NCBI GenBank assembly: GCA_030512295.1
Contig: JAULSR010000001.1
Location: forward strand, 1,612,001-1,676,000
Origin: Bombardia bombarda
Lineage: Eukaryota; Ascomycota; Sordariomycetes; Sordariales; Lasiosphaeriaceae
Direction of reading: 5' to 3'
Length of the DNA stretch: 64,000 nt
The position numbers were made by a program, and so were the translations under genes. The notes under the pieces are model-generated. The model did not search any database, had not been told where the DNA came from, and was given only the letters and a program-made list of their open reading frames with translations. Every line of letters starts with the position of its first letter. Position 1 is the first letter of the stretch. Shown here one piece after another: positions 42,140 to 53,475 of the stretch.

Positions 42140-44662
42140 ATGAGAACACGCAGCGGCTCGGCAGCCGGCTCTGCGTCAATTGCATCGCCGCCTGCGACAG
42201 TTGCAGCCCGCCGAGAGCTGAGGCCGCGCCGAGCTGCCGAAGTCCGGGGTGCCTCGTTCGGTGCGGGTGCGAGTGCGGATGCGGGCGCAAATACAAATGC
42301 TGGTTCGAGGTCCAGGACCGGGTCGGGGGGGACACAACCCCACGCCGCCGCCCCCAGGATTGGCGCTTCCCTCGCCAGAAGGCCAGCTGCCTCTCAAACA
42401 ACCACCCGTCGTCGTGCTGCATTTACTGGTGATACTGATGAATTGCAATCACCCCAATCCCCTACGCCTTCCCCTCGGACGTCGAGGACATCACGCAAAC
42501 GGTCTGTGCCACAAGATCTCTCGGCTGCTGCCAACCGCCGATCAAAGCGGAGTCGTCCCCAGTCCGGCTTTTACGACGAGGACAGCGACAGCGACGACGG
42601 CAGTGAAGAAGACTCCAATGAAGCCTATCTTTCTCCGACCAGTCCAGGTGCGGTCCCGTCTCAAGCGATTGCCCGACCCAGCAAGCCTCGTCCCTCCCCT
42701 CGAACGTCAGCTCGGATGTCGTCTCAATGGAAGAGGAGGAAGGGCAAATTCGTCGTGACCACCAATCGACGCCGGGCTCGGACCGACACACTAGAAAAAA
42801 GTGGTAATGTCGACTCGGCCCCGCAAAAGACTGAACATGCCGTGATCCCCAACTGGCTCGCTCTTCCCTACTTCATCTTGGTAGAAATCTTCCAGAATGC
42901 ATCGGCGTCGCTCGACGACCGCGAGGCAGTCAACTGGCTTCTGTCGACAAGTCGTGTTTGTCGCACATTCGCCGAGCCTGCCTTGACAGCTCTGTACAAG
43001 TGCCCCGCATTGCTCTCCAGGCCAATGGCGCACAACCTAGTGGCGTTCCTGTCCCGGGATCCGACCACTACCATGTTCAATTACAGGGCAAAGGTCGAGA
43101 AGCTCCGGATCGATGTCGAAAGTATCGCCGCAAAGACATTCATGGGAAACCATCTGGACTTCAGCTCGCTGGTCGTTAACCTCCCACGTCTCAAGGTTCT
43201 TGACTTCTCCCACCCCAAGGACCTGCCCCCTTATCGCATGCTGGACGATAACCTGCGGTGGCACTACCCCCCTACTCTGTTTAGGACATTGAATGGTATT
43301 GTTGACGATTCTGCGGAAAATGGGGCAGTTGTGGTTCACCAACCGTCAAAACTCATTGGCTGGCGGTGGAACCGACGCTTGATGGGTCCGGACTTGGACA
43401 TTGCTCAAATCAGGGAACTCCATCTGACACAAGCCTTCTCGAGTCTCAAGAAAATATCTTTCATCAACTACCAGGTCCCGTCGATGAAGGCCGTTGACGA
43501 TGTTGACGATCCTGAAATCGCCGCGCGGGACCTGGCATTCATCCAGAGCATTGCAGACGCCATTTCTGTGCTACCCGAGCTAGAATACCTGTCGATTGAG
43601 TCATCCACCATTGTCAATGAGCATCTCCTACCACTTCTTCCCAGGATTCTCAAAACCCTAGAACTAATCAACTGCTGGGACATCAACGGCGAGCATTTTG
43701 CCAGCTACCTCCTCACCCATGGACACAAGCTGGAGCATCTCAGACTTCATCACAACCAATCTCTGAACTTGTCATTCCTCACCGTCCTGAGCACGGCCTG
43801 TCCAAACCTGCAGACGCTCTGCATGGATTTCAAAACATACAAGCACCACGAGTTTTACCAGGACTCGGACCCCAGCTACGACGACGTCCTGACTGTAGAC
43901 CAGGTCCCACAGTGGCCTGAGAGTCTGGAGACCATTGACCTCAAGAACATGCGCAAGTGGACCGCTGGTGCGGCCGAAGTCTTCTTCCAGTCGCTGATTG
44001 AGAGCGCGCCAAGGCTCTTGAAATTGAGGAATCTGTATCTCAAAGCGATGCTGGACATACCGTTCCGCCAGCGCTCAGAGCTCCGCGATAAGTGGGAGGC
44101 GAGGCTGAAGAGAATGTTCTTGTGTAAGCGGGCGGATCCGATGCCGTTGGTGTCTATGCGGTCTCCCACCCAAAAGACGCAAACACCGTCGCAGCAAGAG
44201 CCCAAGAAGGCTGTGGATTCGGTGGTGCCCACGAGGAGAAGCGGCCGCATTGCCACGGCGTATGACTCGAGTCCTGATTCTCGCGCCAGTAGTGTTGGTC
44301 GGGATCTGAGAAGGAATGGGACGGGGAGACCGTCGTATGTGGAGCCGGATACAGACGGGGAGGATTTGGAGGTTGATGAGGATGATGAGGAAGATAATGG
44401 TGATTGTGAAGAAGACGACGAGGGGTTATCTCCTACGGCGAGACGCCAGATGAGGAATAAGTCGATATCATCCGAGGACAGCAACGCCGGCGGCTTCTGC
44501 CATGGCATGTGCGACAGGGTGGAGATCCAGCTCGATAATCAAAAGCCCACGGAGCGCACATGGCGCATGGAGGACTTTCTGGATGATGAGCAGTCGGATG
44601 ATCTTTCGGATGAGGATTGGAATGGGGATGATGATGTGGATGGGGGCGGGTATGCTTGGTGA
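42140..44662 (+). CDS. F-box and leucine-rich-repeat protein
   Basis: Single exon, 840 residues from the first in-frame ATG. Residues 1-230 are basic, Ala/Ser/Arg-rich and disordered. An F-box-like segment at about 235-285 (IPNWLALPYFILVEIFQNAS, then LSTSRVCRTFAEPALTALY) is followed by leucine-rich repeats over about 300-680 (LPRLKVLDFSHP, LPELEYLSIESS, HKLEHLRLHHNQSL, CPNLQTLCMDFK, ESLETIDLKNMRKW). The C-terminal 150 residues are acidic (EVDEDDEEDNGDCEEDDE). F-box proteins link substrates to SCF ubiquitin ligases via SKP1; LRRs commonly bind the substrate. Substrate is unknown. The N-terminal basic region suggests a nuclear location. Confidence 0.88.
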   Translation: MRTRSGSAAGSASIASPPATVAARRELRPRRAAEVRGASFGAGASADAGANTNAGSRSRTGSGGTQPHAAAPRIGASLARRPAASQTTTRRRAAFTGDTDELQSPQSPTPSPRTSRTSRKRSVPQDLSAAANRRSKRSRPQSGFYDEDSDSDDGSEEDSNEAYLSPTSPGAVPSQAIARPSKPRPSPRTSARMSSQWKRRKGKFVVTTNRRRARTDTLEKSGNVDSAPQKTEHAVIPNWLALPYFILVEIFQNASASLDDREAVNWLLSTSRVCRTFAEPALTALYKCPALLSRPMAHNLVAFLSRDPTTTMFNYRAKVEKLRIDVESIAAKTFMGNHLDFSSLVVNLPRLKVLDFSHPKDLPPYRMLDDNLRWHYPPTLFRTLNGIVDDSAENGAVVVHQPSKLIGWRWNRRLMGPDLDIAQIRELHLTQAFSSLKKISFINYQVPSMKAVDDVDDPEIAARDLAFIQSIADAISVLPELEYLSIESSTIVNEHLLPLLPRILKTLELINCWDINGEHFASYLLTHGHKLEHLRLHHNQSLNLSFLTVLSTACPNLQTLCMDFKTYKHHEFYQDSDPSYDDVLTVDQVPQWPESLETIDLKNMRKWTAGAAEVFFQSLIESAPRLLKLRNLYLKAMLDIPFRQRSELRDKWEARLKRMFLCKRADPMPLVSMRSPTQKTQTPSQQEPKKAVDSVVPTRRSGRIATAYDSSPDSRASSVGRDLRRNGTGRPSYVEPDTDGEDLEVDEDDEEDNGDCEEDDEGLSPTARRQMRNKSISSEDSNAGGFCHGMCDRVEIQLDNQKPTERTWRMEDFLDDEQSDDLSDEDWNGDDDVDGGGYAW

Positions 44663-47600
44663 TTCAGGCTGGAGGGGTTGTTTGCATTTTCTTCCTTTGT
44701 TTTGGGAGAACGGGCTGGTGATAGTTGCTTGCTGAGCATTTTCTTTTGGTTTTATTTGGTGGTTTTATGGTGGTGCCCTACTCTTTGTCCTTGGGCGCTT
44801 TGGTGGTCGGTCGGTTGCTGTGCATTTTACTTTCATGTTTCATGGTCGTTTTGACAGCGGTGGGCCCAGTTATCATGTCTCTCGGTATGTGGTCCATTGT
44901 ACCTAGTTGGAAAGGGACATGGATCGATGGATGTCTTGTCGCATTGTTTGATGTGGCAGCTTCCTTCAGGGCACGACATGGCTGGATGGTGTACTGGGGA
45001 GAAAGGTGGCTACTCATTTTCTAACGGTCTACTTGTTTATGCTTTACAGATACGGGTGCGGATGGATAGATGATATGGCTTCTCACCCCGGGGACAAAAC
45101 GGGTATCGACATTGGTATGCAAGATATGGTCATCATGGACCTGGTCAAGGGGGGCGTATGGTATTGGCATGGGGATGGCATTGGTATGGGCTGTCGCGGG
45201 CGCGGGACATGGACGGCGGGCGGAATAATTGGTGGGTGGCCACCTTGGCCTGGAAAACGGTGATGCTGGAGCGAGATGGAATATGCTCGATTATGGTTGG
45301 CCATGATTCGCTACAGCGAGACAAGAGCGAGGCGACACAAGGATAAACAGAACAAGTCGTCTGTTTCTGGCTGGGCTTGCAGACTTGCTTCAACATGTGG
45401 CCTTATTACTCTGATCTGATATTTTAGAGGGCAGTCTGTATGGTGGTATATAAACCGAGCCCGTTACGTCAGATAGCATGGGGCGTTTTGCCTGATGATA
45501 TTATAGTACTTCGCTCATCTATCTACACAGCAGCTAGCTTTATTACATTTACTTTAGCTCTTCTTAATTATCCCGAGGAGGACTCTATCGGCAATACTGG
45601 TAGTGGACAATAGCCCTGATGAATACATTGCTTTAATTAAGAGACAGATATCCGGAGATACCTAGAATAGGTGTCAATGTTCCAAACGGAGAAAATGCCG
45701 TACTCCATCCATGGTAATAACAGCTTAGAAGCGGAGTGAACATTTCTGGCCGCTGTTTTACTGTGCTATGATACGCACTTTCAGTCTCCGTCGTGCTTTG
45801 GCTTTGACTTGGATATGTGCTGACACGAATACAAGAAGCCATGTGGATGGGAAGGACGTTGACGGATGCCTATTATATCTCATAAGTGTCACTGCCAGTC
45901 CGGAGACACGCTGGGTCTACCTAACTATCTCTCATCTCCAAGCTTATCCTGCTGGGCGAGTCTTACTTGCTCAGTCGGGCATGCTGCTCAGTGTGTTGGC
46001 GCGGCCTGACTTGGCCGTGTTGCTGGTCGTCTTGGGTACCTCCTCTTGGTTCTCACCAGAGAGTGATGTGATAAATCAGAAAGCAAAGAATTCAGAGAAT
46101 GAGTGAGTCTTTCTATAGGAGTTTCGTTAACATCAGATCCAGAAATATATAGGGCGATGGGGCGGGCGTCTGTGGCCCAAGACGGCACGAGTTCCGACTT
46201 TCTCGAGGTGAATCTTGCATTTGAGCTTTTCCGACTTCTTCTTTTTATTTCTCCTAATAGTGCCAGCTAATCTGAATGTGATGGCACAGACTGTTGTGAT
46301 ACACCTATGTATAATTTAGTATGTCGAACAGCTGTTTAGTTTTCAACAATGATGTTATTTTCTCTGATGCTGATATATAACATGACTTCTTCCTTTGGCA
46401 GAAAAATTGCGTTGGCTAAATGGACGCTGCAGCTCTCAACAAGGTCAAAGGGGCTATAAATAAATCAATACCATCATGTACTACGTTTTTTTGTAAGATA
46501 TAATGCTGTTTATATATGATCCGGGACGTGGCTCCTGTTTGATATGGTTGGTATTTAGTTTCCATTGAGGGTGTCGGTGGGTTCCAAATTCCGGAGATTC
46601 TGGATGCGCCTCGAGCTGGATTCACCCGTCGGCCGTCACCCCATCTCATATCCCAGCACTTTCTCTTCTCCCGCAAATGATAACCAGGAGTGAGTATGGC
46701 GAATATCACTTCAAGACCTTTAAATTTTCTACCGCCTCAAAACCGAAAGACACTTATTGCAGCACCATTTACAAGTAGTCTTACGGTTAAAGAATAGAAT
46801 GCGAGGAGTGGGAAAAATGGCAGAACAAATACTGCAGTGGTAGTGCAGCCGAGCAAAGACAAAAACATAGCTGGAGCCACGTTTTGCTCTTGGATGGGTC
46901 TTGGGAAAAAGACTGTATCGAGATGGCATCGATGTCGCACTCATCACCCAAAACAAAGTTTGTTCGACGCATGCAATAGAACACGGCACAATCAACCAAT
47001 CTCCAAATGCCGGCCAGCCCATACGTAACTGATCTTTAGAAACGAAGCCGCCCCCACTTTTACGATATTCGATGACCGAGCTAGGTACACAAGAATAACG
47101 CATCGTACCCAAACTGTGCACCATGATTAACGTAATCCAAACATTGATGCTTGCCTTTCTAAACCGCTACTAGCAAAATTGCACGATTCTTAGGTTGTTC
47201 AGCACTGGGGACATGGGTAGAGAGGCTCTCTATTCCAGGCCTCGACCATAGCCCAAGATTCGCAGGCACATCAATAAGTGAGACACCAATAGGAATAAAC
47301 ACTTGATGACCTGGTCTGGCTCTATTGACCCCGACAATAGTAGCGATATCTCCGAAACACAAACTACTTATTCACTGTGTAAATCCCATGTGAATGAGCA
47401 CTGTGCACGTGCAGCTCTTCGTCGCCCGACCTCCTCTCGATTACTGAATCTTGACTCTTCCCACTCCTTCCCAGCCAGTCCGCTGCTACACCTAACCTCA
47501 GCCTCGATTTCACACTTTGTCGTCTGCTCCGTAGCACAAACCTATTCTTCAAAACCTCCCATAACATATCAAGCTCTGGCTCTTCAATTGAGAAATCCAT

Positions 47601-48565
47601 CTCTGCATTTTCCATTAGATTTTCCTTTCTTCTGGGCACATCTATGCCTCTTCCAAACCGGGGTTGATCTACGTGCCTCGTTCCTCGCCTCAGGGCATCC
47701 CTGCCGTGTAATCGCAGCGTAGCTGTTAGCGAGATACCCGTCACGCCACTCGGGCCATTCCCCAACTTTGGTAGCCGCCTACCGCGACCATCCCGCTAAC
47801 CATTCACAGCCGAGCACGGTGCACCCAAGCCCCACGGCCTGTGGCTTAAGTGGACACAAAACGACGGGGATCGCGATAGAATCTCTGCTCTCATCGCCTT
47901 CGGTTCAAGGTACGCGTCTTTCCTTCTCTTCCGCGCTTCCGCTCCGGTACCCCCTATTTGCTGATGGGCTGTGAACTCGTTCGCTCTGCGACGGATCCCA
48001 GGCCCAGAATCATATTCCAATTGCCTCTCCCTCTTTTCCTTGCATCCTGAGAAATCGAGCTTAACGCCGCCTTGCCTTGTCCAGGGCTCCCAGGCCCACG
48101 TCTGGCGTCTTGACGGTTGTTTGCTGCATTTCACATTTCACTTCTTTCATCAACAAATTGCACATCGTGCTTTATAAGGACGGATACAGGCCTGTGTTCT
48201 GCACGCACCACCTGGACGTTGTCGTCGTGCATCTTGTGTGGCCACCACAATAGCAACCACCATTGATCATACCGCACGTTCCTGGGTCGCGCCTTCCAAG
48301 CTCGCTATGAGAAGAGGCTGTTGTTGACCTGGCGCTGCTCTGGAAGCTTTTTGTCACGGTCGCACCTGTCTTTGCACCAATTTCTTCTCCCTCCGGTTTT
48401 CCTTTGACCTGCTGTTGCTGTTCTTCATTCCCACTCGCCCTCACGCGTTCGTTCATATTAGCCCTTACGCATCTTCTCTCCGCGCCTTGCATGGTCTCTT
48501 GCAGCTGAAGCCGTAACCTCCCTCATCTCTCACATTCGGCCAGGATATCACGGCTATCCTTCGCC
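44663..48565. other. 3.9-kb gene-free region with long SUZ12 leader
   Basis: No gene seen. 45.4-47.2 kb is AT-rich with only short unrecognised frames. The last ~1 kb before 48566 is C/T-rich and probably the long 5' leader of the SUZ12 gene, as is common for fungal chromatin regulators. Confidence 0.45.
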
Positions 48566-51051
48566 ATGACAAGCATTCGACAGAAAAACCAGCTCCCCTT
48601 CCTCCACCGAAATTGGATCAAAGTCACCAATCACTGGAACACCATCATGGGCAACAAGGCTTCCCTCCTGGCCCGCGAGTCGGCTGATAAGGTCATCGAC
48701 CTGGAGAACCCGCAGTTGCAGCGCCCTGTCAAACGCCGCCGTCTTAACAATGATTATGATGGCATTCCCGTTCAAGAGAACTACGTCAACAGCCCGCGGA
48801 AGTTGCGAATTGAGATTCTTAAGATAAATCACAAGGACACTCCCCGCGTCAAAAATGGCGTTATGAACGGTATTGTCGCACCTCCAGATGTAAGAGACAT
48901 TAAAGGACGTTGCAAGATCAGCATCGCCGGCCACAAAGGTGGCGAGCAAAACATTTTGCATGTCGACAGTCAGCTTTGCGACTTGAAAGTCTTCAAGAAT
49001 CCCGCGAGCTCAACACCCATGGCTCGTCTGTCTGCCATCAAACCCTTCGAGATTCCCGAGGAGAAAATCTATCTCGAGCGCGACGGAGATGCCGGGTTTG
49101 GCCTAGCCGAAGCCTACACGGTAACTGTTGAGCTTGAGTCGGCTGGTGATCCAAAGTGGCCACCTCGCGATCTCCTACCGAGAAATGGCCTAGAGGATGT
49201 CCCCCGCGACGGTGACCTGCCGCCGCGCCTGTGGGTCCTCACTGCCAGCATTCCTGACATCTACGAGCCACAAAACCGCAAGACCATCCGGCTCAGGATG
49301 AGAAAGCAGCCCCAGCATGAGAGGCTCACAGACTACCGCGTCGAGGTAGATGTCCGCTGGTTGACAAACATCTCAACCCAGCATATCATCAAAGAAAAGA
49401 ACATTATGCCCTCAATCAACGTCTACGACCAGAATGAGCCTCTTCCGCCGCAGATTAACAACATCATCGATCTCACCAACGGCAGTGACATCAGTCCAGT
49501 GAACGGCCACGTTGCTGATGATCTGGTCAATGTCGACCAAGACGCGTTCGATAAGGAAGCCAAACGAATAGCAATGGATAACCAAGCAGAAGGGCTTCTT
49601 ATGGTTATTGCAGTTGAGAAGGAGCTCGTTGGGGAAAAAAACATCCCTCCGGAATGCACGGAGATAGCAGATGACTTTTTCGCGGAATATGAACAATTCA
49701 AGGCTGGTATTTCAGAAGGCCAGGCGAGCCCGAATCGGGCCAAACGAGTAAGACCAGACATCAACTATAATGTCAAGCAGCTGTGGAACAGTGCTGTCGG
49801 AAAGGAGCCTAGGAAACGACGGAGAGCGGACACCGAGAACAGCAACCAACTCGATGAGCATACGATAACCTACAGCCTGCCACCCGAACAATTCAGGACT
49901 GACAAGCTGGAGTGTCTTTTGTGTGGTGCAGCGCACGAACGTTTCAGTCAGCTGCGCGCTCACTATTTGAACCACCCAGAATATGAGTTCAAATTCCACT
50001 TGGACGCTCGGGCGAGAGGAGCTGTTGTCACAGCCTCACCCAGTCGCAACAACTTGGATGCACCATTCAGGCGAAAGGTATACCAGCTGGGTCTTCCGAT
50101 GAGCAGTCTGGATTTGGACAAATACGTTGAAGGGGATGAGTCATGGGTAACATCCCGTCTTGGCCCACAGGATGGCCTCGATATTGGTGGCGCAGGTCAG
50201 AAGCCGCCACAGGGAAGGGCTCCAGCGGTACGTCGCAATAAAGCATACTTTTGGCGGATTGAAACTAACAGCTTGCAGAAACGAGTCATAAAAAAACCGG
50301 CACGGAAGGTCGTCCTGGTGCCAAAAATAAAGCAGCCACTTTTCGATGCGCTGAGCAAAAAGGAGCTCAAGGCGGGCACTGAAGTCCGTCAACACGAAAT
50401 TGACGATTCATGGCTGATCGCAAAGCACCGGGACAACCTCTTGGACTTCACAGATGTTACCAACAACGAAAAGGAGTACATGGTGAAGTGGGATGCCTTT
50501 ATATTGAAGAAACACATATCTTCTCAGGCATATCTGCCGCGTGCTTTCTCACAGTTCGTCAAGGAGAAGGCGGCCTGGATCGTTTCTGAGAAGCACAAAA
50601 ACAGGGCAGTAGAATTCAGCAAGCACGCCTCCATGCTGCTGCTACGGCAAGTCATCGATGAGCCCACTCTGCACGAGGCCACGCAGTTTCTTAACGAAGC
50701 AAGAGCCAATGAGGCGAAAAGAAAGGAGACGGCAGGTCCAGGAATCCCTGAAGAGGAGCCAGAGCCCCCAAGCGCAGAGGCGCAAACGGCTGTGCCGCCT
50801 GTGGCGACCCGATACCCGTGCCGGATATGCTGATTTGCGCCTACAAGGTATGTCTCATTCACTCCGAGATTTCACTTTGATGTTTGAGTAATATTATGGT
50901 GCTAACAACATGGGAATAGCAATGCAATAAGCGGTTATACCACGAAAACTGTGTGAAGGACGCAGAGGCAGCACGTGAGAAAGGAAGAAACTGGCTGTGT
51001 GAGCACTGTGAGCCAGTGCTCATAGATGATGAGCCAGAGGCAGTGCTATGA
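48566..51051 (+). CDS. SUZ12: Polycomb PRC2 subunit SUZ12 with C-terminal PHD finger
   Basis: Exons 48566-50847 and 50920-51051. N-terminal LPFLHRNWIKVTNHW is the family start. A C2H2 zinc finger spans residues 450-470 (CLLC ... HYLNH). The VEFS box lies at about 599-712 (EVRQHEIDDSWL, VKWDAFILKKHI, LPRAFSQFVKEKAAWI). As printed, the frame stops at 50833. One extra C in the C5 run at 50765-50769 changes PEPPSAE into PEPPKRRGANG and opens a C4HC3 PHD finger: CAACGDP, MLICAYK, then across a phase-0 intron (GTATGT donor, GCTAAC branch) QCNKRLYHENC and WLCEHC. The corrected length is exactly a multiple of three, 804 residues. SUZ12 is a core PRC2 subunit needed for H3K27 methylation by the EZH2/KMT6 enzyme. 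The PHD is not part of animal SUZ12. Confidence 0.93.
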
Positions 51052-53475
51052 AACAGCCCAACGGGATTACGAGCCGAGTGCTCTAGCTGAGCAACGAAAT
51101 AACAGCAGGGCTCCGTAATTAAAGTAAGGGAGATGGATGAGGACTTGGGTTTGGATAGTGGCTATAGTATCTTGTATATATTAGGCATATTCATATATTA
51201 ATGAAGGAGGGTGGGAGGGCCTTTCAGACGGGCAAAAATAAAAGTGCCCTACATAATGAGATGGACGGGGAATTGTGACTTCCTTATTGCGCTTTGAACC
51301 ACGAGAGGCTGTTTGAGTGGCTTAAGAGTTGTTAAATTGTCGGCCTGTGTAGTGTCACTTGCAATTGGGACTTCGGTATCACGGATTGCATAGACCTACT
51401 TAACCGTCCGTCTACATACAGAAGGGAATGGACGTTGAATGAGGGAGCCGGGCAGCCGGACAGGAAGCCCTTCGGTAATCAAGGACATGTATTTCCAACT
51501 GCTTCGTCCAGCAAATCTGCATTGCAGTAAGCCTGTGGTTAAGGTCTACGAGCTCAGTTGGAATAGTCTCATTGCGGGGCCATCCTCTATTGAGAGCCGG
51601 ATGTGAATGCGATTTGTGGCGAATCAAGGTGAGATGGAGACTTGTAAAAGAACCCAGAACTAAGTGCACAATTGGCAATCCGTGCCAGAGTGGCAATCAG
51701 TGATGATCAGGTGGGTGGAGGTAGGGAGGAGCTAATGCAAAAGCTCATTACCATACGGAGCCAAATAGACAAGCGTCGAGAAGGGAGAATGAAAGGCGAG
51801 AATGGGCGAGGTGAAGGGTGCCGGTTTGGCGAAGATGTGGGTGCGGTCAGGGGCGTTGATGACAAGGCCATGGACAAGAATGAAGCTACTACGTGCATTT
51901 TGTCTTGTTTGGTACCAAGCCCCGAGTCAACAATTATCACGGCTGGGGGGGGGGGGGGGGGGGGGGCATTTATGATTTCTCGACATGATCAGAACTCAGA
52001 AGCTGCCGGACAGATCTCGCCCGTGCAGCCAGGAAGAAGCTGGAAGCTCACCCACTGGGGTCTCCCAGTTCATATCCACTGCGTTTATTGACTTATAAAA
52101 TTCATCTGATTGCCTTTCTTTCACATGGGCATATTATACCAGTAATAGGTGTGGGTGGCCATACTGGTAAGTATTTCAGACACTACTATGTGTGTTCCTC
52201 GTCACGTAGATATCGAAGCATTACCCTCTATATGCTACATGCGCGTAGCAATGTAGTAGTTGGATGGACATGCTATCATTCATTCAAACAAAGAAACCTG
52301 GTGAGGTCACGATGCAATTTGATTTAGAGAAACGTCTTGCTCAGATACGTGCTATCCTTCTGCTTGCTCTCGACTCTCCCTCTTTGTAACTCCATGTTCC
52401 TAAGTCACTGTTCAATAATTCTGTTGAATCATCATACCGCAGCTCATTAACGGGGGATTGTATCATCAGTCATTATTGCCAGTAGTAGGGGAACGACCAA
52501 TGGACAAATATATCTTGACAAGCAAGATTCAACCACTAATTCAACTTACCTTACATAATACAAAGGTTGGCCGGCTTGCATTACTATGTAAGTAAGTATA
52601 CTGTAAGCTATGCTAATACTGTGACGAAAACCAACTTGATAACCGACGCCTTTGAAAGCAACAATCTCTTAGTTCGAGTTGATTAAAAATTCTGATACTG
52701 GCTGATGGACCCTTTACTCATGGTCTGGTTTGTCGGGGGAAACAAGGTCTCTGCAAGTTGAATATCCTGTTCTTCGAGACGTGGCCTACCTTAATATCCA
52801 CCGTAGCCCTAGCTCCAGACAATAGGAAAAGGGTTCAAAATAAGACGTGAACAAATGTAGTTGAGTTTGCCTGTTTAACGCCTATTGAACTGGATACTTA
52901 ACCTGACTGATGTGGCTGAACAAGTATGAATGACCACCATTAGCGTACATAAGGTATCTAAAACTCAACAATATCACAGGTGTGCAGATGATGAATAATT
53001 GCCACTAAATATCCACGTAACACAAGGCTCACATAACATCCGTTATTCATTTGTCCAGCTCTCTAATAATTCATGACAGAAGTAAGTAGACTGAAAGTAG
53101 GTTATTCACCATCCATCCAGCCCGCTACCGAGCTCTTTCACAAGGAACACGAAAGGGGAAAAGCAGCACGGTAGGCCGATGAAAACATTGCACAACAATC
53201 ACAAAGCTTCAGTAAACTAAAAACCCAAGTAGGCAAGTGGATAACAATATGGCAGGGGAGACTCAAGCCTACATGGCGAATAACATCCCCACCGGGCTGG
53301 CTCCCCGAAATAACGAATGAACGATTGGACAAAATGGTATTCATACAGACTTTCAAATTAATCTTTCTTTTCCCCAAACCATCAAGGAACCCGATCCCTT
53401 CCAACATATAATGAAAAACGCCGATTGCAATGAAGCAAAAATGTCAATGTTACTTCCCCCCTATCGTACCTCATC
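51052..53475. other. 2.4-kb intergenic region
   Basis: 3' regions of SUZ12 (plus) and SF3B2 (minus), which converge. No gene recognised; 52.1-53.1 kb is AT-rich. A 22-base G run lies at 51945-51966. Confidence 0.5.
51945..51966. repeat. 22-base poly-G run
   Basis: An uninterrupted run of 22 G in intergenic DNA, long enough to be prone to G-quadruplex formation and to sequencing length error. Confidence 0.8.
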
